Origin: Chloroflexota bacterium
Lineage (GTDB): Bacteria; Chloroflexota; UBA4733
Assembly (NCBI GenBank): GCA_023489405.1
Contig: JAMDCW010000050.1
Coordinates: 1-6,807, forward strand
Reading direction: 5' to 3'
DNA: 6,807 nt
Made by a program: the position numbers and the translations under genes. Below are positions 1-6,656 of the stretch, one piece after another. The notes under the pieces were generated by a model that searched no databases, was not told the DNA's origin, and saw only the letters and a program-made list of their open reading frames with translations. Position 1 is the first letter of the stretch. The number at the start of each line of letters is the position of its first letter.

Positions 1-1685
1 CGATTCAGCACAACGCCGGCCCTCTGGAACGCTTTGCTCCGCCGGGATCTGATAACAACGGACTTTGGGCATTTGCCAGTGGGCCTCTGAATGGTGGCGC
101 TACGGTGATGGGCACTCCTGCCGCTCCTGCTCTAGTTACGAAGCGAGTGGGATTCGGCACCATTTTCTACAGTGCCGTGGACACTTCCCAAGCGCCAGCC
201 AGTAACTGGGCAGGTAAGACAGCGCTCTGGAGCTATATGCTTAACTATGTGACAGTCCCGATTTCAGCCGAGTCATTTAGCGGTTTTCGTAGCTTATTCA
301 GTATTCCAACTGCTGCACTTTCGACACTACCTAGTCTAGCTGATCCCATTCCTTATCCCCTAGTATTGGGTTTGCTGCTGCAAGCTATCTTTGTAATCCC
401 ATTGTTTTGGGGGATGCTCAAGCGCTTTGATCGGGTAGCTTGGATAGGAATGGTTGCTCCTTTTTGGTTCCTGGCCTTCACGATATTCGGTATTCGATAT
501 GCCACTTTGCATCAGGCCGGTGATGTTGCTGAAGTACAGGTGTCTGAGCTTTCCCTGGCTTCTGGATCTTCTGTAGCAGCCGTTACTTCCTATGTGGGCC
601 TCTTTTCTCCCCAGCAGCGCTTTGTAGATCTTGTGAGTAGTCAGGGATCTCTCCTCAAACCAGCTCGAAGATCGTTTACCTCGTTTACTTCACCAAATCA
701 GCCTACTGATGTGACAGTAGACGAAGGGATTTCGACGGTTGCATCGAATGTAACGCTAGGTCCATCTGCTATGACGGTTTTTCAAGTAGATTCACAGCAA
801 CGACTTGGCAACGGCGTGACGACCGCTCTGCACATTGGTGCCCACGCCTTGTCTGGCACTGTCACGAATCATCTCGGCCAAGATCTTCATGGAGCCATTC
901 TGGTTCTTGGCTCCCAAGCTATTCCTATTGGCACAGTTCCGAATGGAGCGACGTATTCTTTCCACGGAAACTTCGATACTCAAGCGAGCACAAACAGTTT
1001 AGGAAGCACCCAGTCGGTGGAGAAAGCGCTCGAATCCGTAAGAGTGCCGGCATTCACAGGTCTCGGCAATGCAGCAAGTACAGATACCGTCCTAAAAGCA
1101 TTGGGTCATACGAGTTCGCAAGCGGTCCAACGTACTGGTGGTAGCTACATCGTTGGATGGATTCACGATTCCGCTGATGCTGTATCTTTGCGGCGTGCCC
1201 ACGCAGTTGTTCGCTCTATTGCTGTCCTGGTCATTCCTACGCCGATTACTGTCGATACGTCCTTGAAGACACTTGAAAGCCCATTGAACCAGTACGTCCC
1301 GCTTGTACGTCTCGGAGTGACTGGGGCGCTTCCTCAGCGCTTCACCGTAGCTACCGGTGGTTCACTAGCTATGGAGTATGATTTTCCCCTACAATCTGCT
1401 ACTGGGGCCCGCAGCTTACAGCTCACCGTATTAGGCTCGTACAGTGGCGGCAGCGTGCTCCCCCGTGGCGTCAGTTTAGGAACCATCTCTTTTTTCGATT
1501 GGACGGCTCAGTCGTGGAAAACTCTCCCCCTGGTGAGCGGGATGAACGTCTATCGTGATATCACAGACTTTGTTTCGCCATTGGGAGCCGTGCGGGTTCG
1601 TTACACATATAAGCCGGCAGCGAATTCCCATGAAACAGGAGTAGATTTCTCGCGGTTTCTCCTTGGTTTGCAGGTGGGCCCATGA
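1..1685 (+). CDS. Membrane-anchored beta-rich protein of an ABC-2 transporter operon (5' end missing)
   Basis: The frame is open to the left edge (first whole codon at 3), so the start lies outside the window and the GTG at 105 is internal. At least 560 residues are visible. Around positions 144-260 the sequence (VGFGTIFYSAVD, then a W-x-G-x3-LW stretch) resembles the end of the glutamine-amidotransferase-like fold seen in this kind of protein. A membrane hairpin follows at about 354-420 (YPLVLGLLLQAIFVIPLFWG) and 435-500, with a KRFDR turn between. The remaining roughly 390 residues are rich in Ser, Thr, Val and Gly, predicted mostly beta, with a motif GLFSPQQRFVDL soon after the hairpin and a W-containing beta-sandwich-like end (FFDWTAQSWKTLPL). 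Proteins of this layout are known next to ABC-2 exporters in Gram-positive bacteria and Chloroflexota, but their role is unclear. It overlaps the ATPase gene by 4 bp (ATGA), implying coupled translation. I infer an extracytoplasmic partner of the transporter. Family placement is from remembered patterns, not a search. Confidence 0.8.
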   Translation, partial: IQHNAGPLERFAPPGSDNNGLWAFASGPLNGGATVMGTPAAPALVTKRVGFGTIFYSAVDTSQAPASNWAGKTALWSYMLNYVTVPISAESFSGFRSLFSIPTAALSTLPSLADPIPYPLVLGLLLQAIFVIPLFWGMLKRFDRVAWIGMVAPFWFLAFTIFGIRYATLHQAGDVAEVQVSELSLASGSSVAAVTSYVGLFSPQQRFVDLVSSQGSLLKPARRSFTSFTSPNQPTDVTVDEGISTVASNVTLGPSAMTVFQVDSQQRLGNGVTTALHIGAHALSGTVTNHLGQDLHGAILVLGSQAIPIGTVPNGATYSFHGNFDTQASTNSLGSTQSVEKALESVRVPAFTGLGNAASTDTVLKALGHTSSQAVQRTGGSYIVGWIHDSADAVSLRRAHAVVRSIAVLVIPTPITVDTSLKTLESPLNQYVPLVRLGVTGALPQRFTVATGGSLAMEYDFPLQSATGARSLQLTVLGSYSGGSVLPRGVSLGTISFFDWTAQSWKTLPLVSGMNVYRDITDFVSPLGAVRVRYTYKPAANSHETGVDFSRFLLGLQVGP

Positions 1686-2635
1686 GTCGTACCGCATCTC
1701 CTATAGCCGCCGTGCAACTCTCCGAAGTTACCGTGGAGGAACAAGATGCGATAACGTTGCATCACGTTTCCTTGACAATTCCAGAGAGCAGCATTTGTGC
1801 GATCCTGGGTAAGAATGGTTCCGGCAAGAGCACTCTGCTTAGACTCTTAGCCACTCTTGTTTCCCCGAAGCGAGGTAAAACGGAGATTTTTGGAATGGAT
1901 CTCCAGAGTATGACCTCGGCAATCCGACGAATCGTAGGATTTGTTCCAGAAGAATTCGGCATGTTTCCAGGTCTGAAGGTCCGTGAATACCTCGAATTTT
2001 TCGCCAGTGTGCATAAGTTGCACCATAGTCAGACAACGATTGAGGATTTGATAAGACTTTGGGAGCTTTCTACTGTTGCAGATCAGTATATAAATACGAT
2101 TTCTCGCGGCTATCGTAGCAGACTAGCATTAGCTCGTGCACTATTGCACGACCCTCGTCTATTACTTTTAGATGAGCCATTTTACGGTCTTGATATTCAG
2201 TCATGTCAAGACCTATTGGTAATCCTTCGTGAACTACGCGATCTCGGTAAAACTATGATTATCGCTACCAATTTCCCTATTCTCATCAACTCGCTAATTA
2301 CCGATATTGTGGTACTTGATAATGGACGAGTACAGCTAGTCGTTCCTATGAGCGAAATAGCTCAAATAATAAAAAGTTCACGACGTCTACGTTGTGAGGT
2401 CATTAACGATCCTTCTATAGCATATCAAGCCCTCTTATCTCATAAATCTATCAATAGCATATCAATTGATGGCCAGAATTTAGAATTTCTATTTGATGGT
2501 GATCGATATACTCAAGCCGAGTTGCTTGGTTCACTTATCGACCATGGCGTGAGGGTTGTCCGTCTTCAGGAAGTATGGTCAGATCTAGAAGTTGTAGCAC
2601 AATTATCGTTGAACTATGAGGATGTAGTCGAGTGA
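1682..2635 (+). CDS. ABC-2 type transporter ATP-binding protein
   Basis: This is a 317-residue cytosolic ATPase that should power the permease encoded next. Walker A is GKNGSGKST at residues 43-51. The Q-loop region reads VGFVPEEFGMFPGL (about 85-98), with Glu in place of Gln, which is common in ABC-2 exporters. The signature is ISRGYRSRLALARAL (140-154), a divergent form of LSGGQ. Walker B is LLLLDEP (160-166) with catalytic Glu165, and the D-loop GLD is at 169-171. The H-loop position, normally His after a hydrophobic strand, is Asn197 in MIIATNFP. A C-terminal domain (about 230-317), ending in a WSDLEVV segment like the LEDVF motif, matches the accessory domain of drug/exopolymer-type ABC-2 ATPases. 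The ATG start is fixed by the 4-bp overlap with the upstream stop and an AGGTGG site at 1672-1677. The second half of the gene is AT-richer (hand count 33-40% GC over 2341-2460). Substrate unknown; family assignment is firm. Confidence 0.95.
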   Translation: MSRTASPIAAVQLSEVTVEEQDAITLHHVSLTIPESSICAILGKNGSGKSTLLRLLATLVSPKRGKTEIFGMDLQSMTSAIRRIVGFVPEEFGMFPGLKVREYLEFFASVHKLHHSQTTIEDLIRLWELSTVADQYINTISRGYRSRLALARALLHDPRLLLLDEPFYGLDIQSCQDLLVILRELRDLGKTMIIATNFPILINSLITDIVVLDNGRVQLVVPMSEIAQIIKSSRRLRCEVINDPSIAYQALLSHKSINSISIDGQNLEFLFDGDRYTQAELLGSLIDHGVRVVRLQEVWSDLEVVAQLSLNYEDVVE

Positions 2636-3549
2636 TTAGGATACTGCAATACGAAATCCGCGCTTTACTACGGTCATCATGGATTTTACGATCTATTATA
2701 TTATTATCTTTAGTAACGTCAATTGAGTTGCTGTTTCTAACGCATTACTTCATTTCCAATATTGGACCACGACATTTAACACCTTCACCATTTGCTGGGA
2801 GAGGACTAACCTCAACTTTTGACTATCAACAGGAGACTGTGCCAGTAATTCTTTCTAACCACGAAAAGGGACAAATCGCTGTTCTGCTTCTTACGAGTGT
2901 AGATACAATCTTTGCTTTATTAGTTAGTGTAGTGCTAGGGGCTCAAAGCATAGCAGGCGAAGTTGAGCAGAATATGTTGCCTCTTCTACGGGGAAGTCCC
3001 TTGTCTCTTTGGCGTTTCTCATTGATAAAAGTAATCACCTCTTCAGTTGTTACATTCCTTATTCTCCTTTCTACTCTTCCTGCCTTTACGTATGTATTTA
3101 TATTTCAGCAGCTCCGTGGTGAAGAGCTTTTCGTAATTGTCTCTCAAATCGCTGTAGCGATTCTTGCTGGAGTATCAATCGGGTTTATCTGGTCGACCCG
3201 ACTGACATCCCAGGCGGGTGCTGCTACCCTGGGGATAGCGAGTATCCTTATTTCCTTAGCTGTTCTAACGGTTTTGGGACTTACACGAGGAAAAGGACAG
3301 GTACTTGCATTAAACTGGCTGGTCGTTCTCCATCCATTAGCTAGTCTAGCTTCCTGGACTAGCCACGATCTAGTTGGTGTGTCAGCTACTGTGTTCCCAA
3401 AAGTCTTTGAACTTTCCTCCTTGAGCTTTCATTTTGCTAGATGGTCAGTACTTCTCCCACTTTGGTGTATTCCTCTTCTCTCCTGGTTCTTTATAGCTTT
3501 GATACTGCTTCTGTGGTCACAAGTGATGTTGATACGCCGTTATCAGTAG
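2632..3549 (+). CDS. ABC-2 type transporter permease
   Basis: A 305-residue integral membrane protein with about six helices (roughly residues 17-41, 82-106, 131-157, 166-187, 195-217 and 272-297). The stretch AGEVEQNMLPLLRGSPLS (108-125), between helices 2 and 3, fits the conserved GE-x-E-x-GT-x-x-x-LL-x-x-P-x-S coupling segment of ABC-2 permeases, and the PAFTYVFIFQQLRG region after helix 3 is also typical. The large loop after helix 1 (about 42-80) is probably outside. The start is GTG, overlapping the ATPase stop by 4 bp (GTGA), with a GAGGA site at 2618-2622 spaced 9 bases away. It is the last gene of the + strand operon and its 3' end overlaps the convergent glucoamylase gene by 59 bp. 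The codons are AT-rich compared with the flanking genes. One permease gene is present, so the transporter probably works as a homodimer or with a second permease outside the window. Substrate cannot be read from sequence. Confidence 0.9.
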   Translation: MIRILQYEIRALLRSSWILRSIILLSLVTSIELLFLTHYFISNIGPRHLTPSPFAGRGLTSTFDYQQETVPVILSNHEKGQIAVLLLTSVDTIFALLVSVVLGAQSIAGEVEQNMLPLLRGSPLSLWRFSLIKVITSSVVTFLILLSTLPAFTYVFIFQQLRGEELFVIVSQIAVAILAGVSIGFIWSTRLTSQAGAATLGIASILISLAVLTVLGLTRGKGQVLALNWLVVLHPLASLASWTSHDLVGVSATVFPKVFELSSLSFHFARWSVLLPLWCIPLLSWFFIALILLLWSQVMLIRRYQ

Positions 3550-5548
3550 TCATAGTAGCCTTTGTAGGAGCTGCTGCAGCGAGCAGTTGCTCCTTTCGAA
3601 CGTAGAGTTCCACCGCTGCAATGAATCCAGCGTGACTCCACGTAAGCGGAGAAACACTTAGTGGTTGGCCTGTCTCTGGATGGAACTGCTCCGCTAGCGT
3701 GCCACTAGGAAATGCTCGATCACAAACCCATTCTAAGAGCTTGCGCGCGGTAGCAAGATCATCGAGTCTCTGCGCCCTGGCGATATACCACTCTGCTAAC
3801 CAGAGTGTACATACCGGCCAAGGGTTGCCCGGCACTCGCTGTGTGTCATCGACCTGCCGGTAGTAGAAATCCGATTCGTACCGTGCAACACCGCCAACTG
3901 ATGATTGACACCATAATCGTTCTTCAACAGCGCGTAGCGTGCTAAGAAGACGAGGATCAGTGAGGGGAAGGAAATCGAAGCTCACGATAGCAGCGAGACT
4001 AGAATCGACGGTTGTATCTAACTCAGCCGGACGATCCGGCGTAGGGAGATGGATAGCACGCCGAGCAAACCGGCTGTGTTCTGACGAGTACAAGTGCCGC
4101 ATAGCGGCCTCTCGAATTTCATTAGCGATCTGGGAATAGCGCTGTGCAAGATCAGCTTCGCCAAACAGTTGGGTAAAACGTGAAGCTGCCTCCAGTGCAG
4201 CGATTACGGTTGCGACCGTGAATGTGTGAATGCCGTGACGTTCCTCCCAAAGATCATATGACGGCAAAGGCAGTTTGCTCCATGGATCTCGGTAGCGGCA
4301 AAGAAACTCTGCAATATCTTTGACTAGCGGTCGATAGAACGGCTTGATAAACTCTACGTCTCGTGTTGCGTCAAAGAAGAGCCACAATGCATAGAGGACA
4401 AGAGCGGTTTCGTCTTCCTGGATTGGAAGCTGCGGGTGGCCAAAGGCGTCAATCCATGGATGCCAGCTCGATCCAGGGGATCCTTCCGATGTGTACTTGT
4501 GAAGGAGGTATCCTTCCGGTCGAATGACTCGCGCACAGAATGAGAAGAATGGTCGTGTTACTTCAGGGTAGCCAGCAAGGATGAGACTTCGTGCTACCAG
4601 TGCACCATCTCGTGGCCATACATAGCTATACGTGTCTCGTCCAAAACGTAATCCTTCGGCATCATTGGCTGCAACAATTGCTCCCCCCTCATCGATCTGC
4701 GTGCGTGTAATGAGGAGACTTCTGCGGTAAAGGTTGACGACCTGTGGTGACAGCGCATCGAAGCTTTCCTCACGCTTTGTTACCCAGAGACGCCAGTAAT
4801 CTGCCGTGCGCTGGAGAAAACTTTCTGGCCGTCTTAGTCTGATATCACTAGCGAGCTGTTCGACCTCATCATATGATGCGCCGAAAGCCATCCAAAAGTA
4901 AGCGACCCCTTCCCCCAGCTCGTTGAGCGTCAGCGTCAATGACCCAACGCCATCAACTGATCCTTGGACAATAGGATTACCGCTCAGCACGCCATCTTCC
5001 GCATCGCGCCACGTACCCTCTTGACCCCAAGAGTGTTTAAGACCAGTAGCAAATGATGTAAGGCCAAAACTTTGATCAGTCATTCCAGATAACCAGATGT
5101 AACAGCGATCTTTGTAGGCGATGAGAGCACGGTTAATCGGTTCATAGTAGAACGTATCTCCGATCGCAACTCCATAGAGATACGGATCAAGGTGAAAGAA
5201 TAAACGGACTTCGGCAGGCTGTTGGTCAAGGTGACGCACTGTCACCTTTCGTATGTACAGCGTACGATCGAAGTCTACGCAATCCGCGAATTCTAATTCT
5301 AGGTGTAAATCAGGATGTATCGCTTTTACTGCGGTAACCAGAGTGTCTTGCTGATACCGCAGTTCTCTTATCCAACGGCTGTCATCAATCCAAGAAAACC
5401 GATTGTTTGTCCAGACTCCGAAACGAGATGGTGAGAAGTTTGTTTGGATGTATTTCCCCACATGAGGGTAGTAGATATCTGCAAGGCAGAAATGTGAATC
5501 ATAGTTGATGAGGAGCCGGCCATTGCCGATTGCCAGGTCTCTTGTCAT
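3491..5548 (-). CDS. Glycoside hydrolase family 15 protein (glucoamylase-like), cytosolic
   Basis: A 685-residue protein of the bacterial/archaeal glucoamylase type, expected to release glucose from the non-reducing ends of alpha-glucans or related oligosaccharides by inversion. Residues 1 to about 265 form the N-terminal beta-sandwich (IYYPHVGKYIQ near 25-35 is typical), and about 270-650 the (alpha/alpha)6 barrel. Visible conserved sites are YSYVWPRDGALVARS (307-321; Arg313-Asp314 match the glucose-binding Arg-Asp of the -1 subsite), DLWEER (432-437; Glu435 as general acid), GNPWPVCTLWLAEWY (574-588) and LAEQFHPETG (618-627; Glu620 as general base). No signal peptide is seen, so it is probably intracellular and acts on glycogen, maltodextrin or a related glucan; GH15 also includes trehalases and glucodextranases, so the substrate is uncertain. 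The ATG start has AGAGG six bases upstream. A low-complexity tail after about residue 655 runs into the permease gene in antisense. It lies 73 bp after the dksA-like gene on the same strand, so a shared transcript is plausible. Confidence 0.93.
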   Translation of the reverse strand: MTRDLAIGNGRLLINYDSHFCLADIYYPHVGKYIQTNFSPSRFGVWTNNRFSWIDDSRWIRELRYQQDTLVTAVKAIHPDLHLELEFADCVDFDRTLYIRKVTVRHLDQQPAEVRLFFHLDPYLYGVAIGDTFYYEPINRALIAYKDRCYIWLSGMTDQSFGLTSFATGLKHSWGQEGTWRDAEDGVLSGNPIVQGSVDGVGSLTLTLNELGEGVAYFWMAFGASYDEVEQLASDIRLRRPESFLQRTADYWRLWVTKREESFDALSPQVVNLYRRSLLITRTQIDEGGAIVAANDAEGLRFGRDTYSYVWPRDGALVARSLILAGYPEVTRPFFSFCARVIRPEGYLLHKYTSEGSPGSSWHPWIDAFGHPQLPIQEDETALVLYALWLFFDATRDVEFIKPFYRPLVKDIAEFLCRYRDPWSKLPLPSYDLWEERHGIHTFTVATVIAALEAASRFTQLFGEADLAQRYSQIANEIREAAMRHLYSSEHSRFARRAIHLPTPDRPAELDTTVDSSLAAIVSFDFLPLTDPRLLSTLRAVEERLWCQSSVGGVARYESDFYYRQVDDTQRVPGNPWPVCTLWLAEWYIARAQRLDDLATARKLLEWVCDRAFPSGTLAEQFHPETGQPLSVSPLTWSHAGFIAAVELYVRKEQLLAAAAPTKATMTTDNGVSTSLVTTEAVSKL
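3567..3593 (+). terminator. Possible weak terminator of the ABC operon
   Basis: Eighteen bases after the permease stop there is a hairpin: GGAGC (3567-3571) pairs with GCTCC (3589-3593), and CTGC (3574-3577) pairs with GCAG (3583-3586), around a 5-base loop and a 2x2 partly wobble interior. Only three T residues follow, so intrinsic termination would be weak. The site lies inside the opposite-strand glucoamylase gene (codons for about residues 652-661, an Ala-rich tail), so the pairing may be only a by-product of Ala/Leu codons. Confidence 0.25.
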
Positions 5549-5621
5549 TTTTAGCCTCTGCTGATGATGCTTATGGATTGAATATCTGTATGGCTAGACG
5601 GCATAGTTATAGATATACGTG

Positions 5622-5993
5622 CTAGCGGTGCCGTTCCACTTGTATTTGACATGGCACGCATAAAGCCGCCTGGGGACGGGTCAGTAAACGACGTTCAGGA
5701 ATGAGAGCGCCACACTGTACACAGTAACCGAATGTATTATGTTCGACCCGCTGGAGAGCTGCCCTGATCTGTTCGAGATCCCGCTGCAAGGTCAACCTCG
5801 TGGCTAGGTCGCGCTCTCGTTCAGTGATGAACGTCGCTTCATCTATTACCGCATCCCCGAAGAGTGCAGCGATCTCATCTGGATGTTGTGCCTCGCGAGT
5901 CCGTTCATCCACCGAAGCCAGGCTTTCCACCGTCTGCTGTTCTGCTTGAAGTAAGCGCACCTTAAGGAGTGCCGCCATTGCCTGACGATCCAT
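5622..5993 (-). CDS. DksA/TraR family C4-type zinc-finger regulator
   Basis: With the chosen start the protein has 123 residues. An N-terminal helical part (about 3-30) is followed by the acidic segment DAVIDEA (47-53), the position of the DxxDxA coiled-coil tip in this family, then a second helix (about 58-84). The zinc finger is C91-x2-C94-x17-C112-x2-C115 within FGYCVQCG and ALCVPCQ, the exact DksA/TraR spacing. Such proteins bind the RNA polymerase secondary channel and alter promoter response, often with (p)ppGpp; some small members have other roles. A longer reading starts at an ATG at 6066-6068 and adds 25 residues that do not look like the family. I prefer the ATG at 5991-5993 because AGAGGGGTG (6012-6004) sits 10 bases upstream, while the longer start has no site and would lie about 13 bases from the expected transcript start. 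The glucoamylase gene follows in the same direction. Confidence 0.88.
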   Translation of the reverse strand: MDRQAMAALLKVRLLQAEQQTVESLASVDERTREAQHPDEIAALFGDAVIDEATFITERERDLATRLTLQRDLEQIRAALQRVEHNTFGYCVQCGALIPERRLLTRPQAALCVPCQIQVERHR

Positions 5994-6003
5994 ATGAGAT
6001 GAA

Positions 6004-6012
6004 CACCCCTCT
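6004..6012 (-). promoter_or_regulatory. Ribosome binding site deciding the dksA-like start
   Basis: The - strand reads AGAGGGGTG, then ten bases, then ATG at 5993-5991. This G-rich site favours the shorter 123-residue product over the upstream ATG at 6068-6066, which has no comparable site. Confidence 0.5.
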
Positions 6013-6087
6013 GATGAATACGCTGGCTGTATACTCTGGAATACACGCACGCGCTTCGACTCGACCATCTGACTTTATGTCATTTCT

Positions 6088-6093
6088 ATTATA
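6088..6093 (-). promoter_or_regulatory. -10 promoter element (TATAAT) for the dksA-like gene
   Basis: Read on the - strand, 6093-6088 is a perfect TATAAT. The hexamer 17 bases upstream (CAATAA) is a poor -35 match, so the promoter may need an activator or an alternative factor. Transcription would begin near 6081, giving an untranslated leader of about 88 bases before the preferred start of the zinc-finger gene. The assignment rests on the -10 box and its position only. Confidence 0.45.
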
Positions 6094-6214
6094 CCTAGCA
6101 GTCTAACCGCTTATTGTTTGTATGCTCCTGTAGAGGCGGCGCTATCTTCCGTAGCGCAACTCTACTGAAATTGCCTGGGAACAGACCTGCACCTAGAGAC
6201 GCCATCTGACGACG

Positions 6215-6268
6215 GTACAGTGTACGCACAGAACTCTCCATCTGGTAGATGATGCAACTTGTACACTG
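6215..6268. repeat. Palindrome GTACA-G-TGTAC with a second inverted half 35 bp away
   Basis: Positions 6215-6225 form a perfect odd palindrome (GTACA, one base, TGTAC). Its part CAGTGTAC (6218-6225) recurs as the exact inverted copy GTACACTG at 6261-6268. Symmetry of this kind suits a dimeric DNA-binding protein, but short matches like this also arise by chance. Confidence 0.3.
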
Positions 6269-6370
6269 AAGGTGGGTTGCCATTTGACGCTCGCTCCACC
6301 TGGTTGCTCAAGCGTAGTCTCGTTCGTGCGCTCTTCGCATCAATCTCGAGCAATCCTCCAGATTAGGTCT

Positions 6371-6401
6371 ATCAAGTGTCCTCGGACCATCAGGTGTCCC
6401 C
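6371..6401. repeat. Imperfect 13-bp direct repeat with 18-bp period
   Basis: ATCAAGTGTCCTC (6371-6383) and ATCAGGTGTCCCC (6389-6401) match at 11 of 13 positions. The first copy also overlaps the short inverted repeat GTCC-tc-GGAC (6378-6387), so GTCC half-sites occur at 6378 and 6396 in direct and at 6384 in inverted orientation. It lies between two divergent genes, where an operator would be expected, but no regulator can be named. Confidence 0.35.
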
Positions 6402-6641
6402 AGTTACGATGCATGGCTCGACGCCGGGCTCATCAATCGGAATAATTAGGAGGGCTAACTCTTCAAGCGGCCGGAACGCGCCAGTACGACGGTCGATAGA
6501 TCACCAGTAGTGGTGCTAACGCTAATGCGGGAGAGAGTCAAGCGCTTTGTGTCGTTCGGTTAGGCGATTAGGCTGAACTATCCACAATCATCATCCAGAT
6601 CCTAAGGCGCTGTTGAGATCCGTAAATCAGTGTATACTCCC

Positions 6642-6650
6642 GAGGGGGAG
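6642..6650 (+). promoter_or_regulatory. Strong ribosome binding site of the edge gene
   Basis: GAGGGGGAG is followed by six bases and TTG (6657-6659). It sets the start of the small gene at TTG rather than the in-frame GTG at 6630-6632, which would place this site inside the coding region and has no site of its own. Confidence 0.55.
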
Positions 6651-6656
6651 ATCACC

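Larger units (their letters stand above)
5994..6656. other. Intergenic region between divergent genes
   Basis: About 660 bp separate the dksA-like gene (-) from the small edge gene (+). It contains the dksA promoter box, the leader, several short palindromes and direct repeats listed separately, and an AGGAGG-like run (6449-6454) with no start codon at a useful distance downstream. Two - strand stretches without stops (6393-6500 and, with one frame change, 6095-6362) look somewhat protein-like but lack a good start and site. I find no tRNA, rRNA, riboswitch or convincing intact gene here. Confidence 0.6.

Noticed and set aside
105..107. GTG at 105 as the true start of the first gene
   Set aside because: The frame is open to the left edge with protein-like sequence, and the first residues after the GTG already lie in the middle of a domain.
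5994..6068. 25-residue N-terminal extension of the DksA-like protein from the ATG at 6068
   Set aside because: The added residues do not resemble the family, there is no ribosome site, and the -10 box would leave only about 13 bases of leader. The shorter start has AGAGGGGTG upstream. It remains possible.
6449..6454. AGGAGG run as a ribosome binding site
   Set aside because: No ATG, GTG or TTG follows within a workable distance.
6409..6510. 33-codon + strand frame from the ATG at 6409
   Set aside because: No ribosome site, Ser/Arg-rich composition typical of chance frames, and a more protein-like reading exists on the other strand.
6502..6515. Hairpin CACCA-GTAG-TGGTG as a terminator or RNA element
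   Set aside because: Only a five-base stem, with no T-run and no gene ending next to it.
6560..6573. Two TTAGGC copies 8 bp apart as a tandem repeat element
   Set aside because: Only two short copies; too little to call a repeat array or CRISPR.
6613..6638. Promoter TTGAGA / TATACT for the edge gene
   Set aside because: The spacer is only 14 bp and the transcript would begin inside the ribosome binding site, so the match is not convincing.
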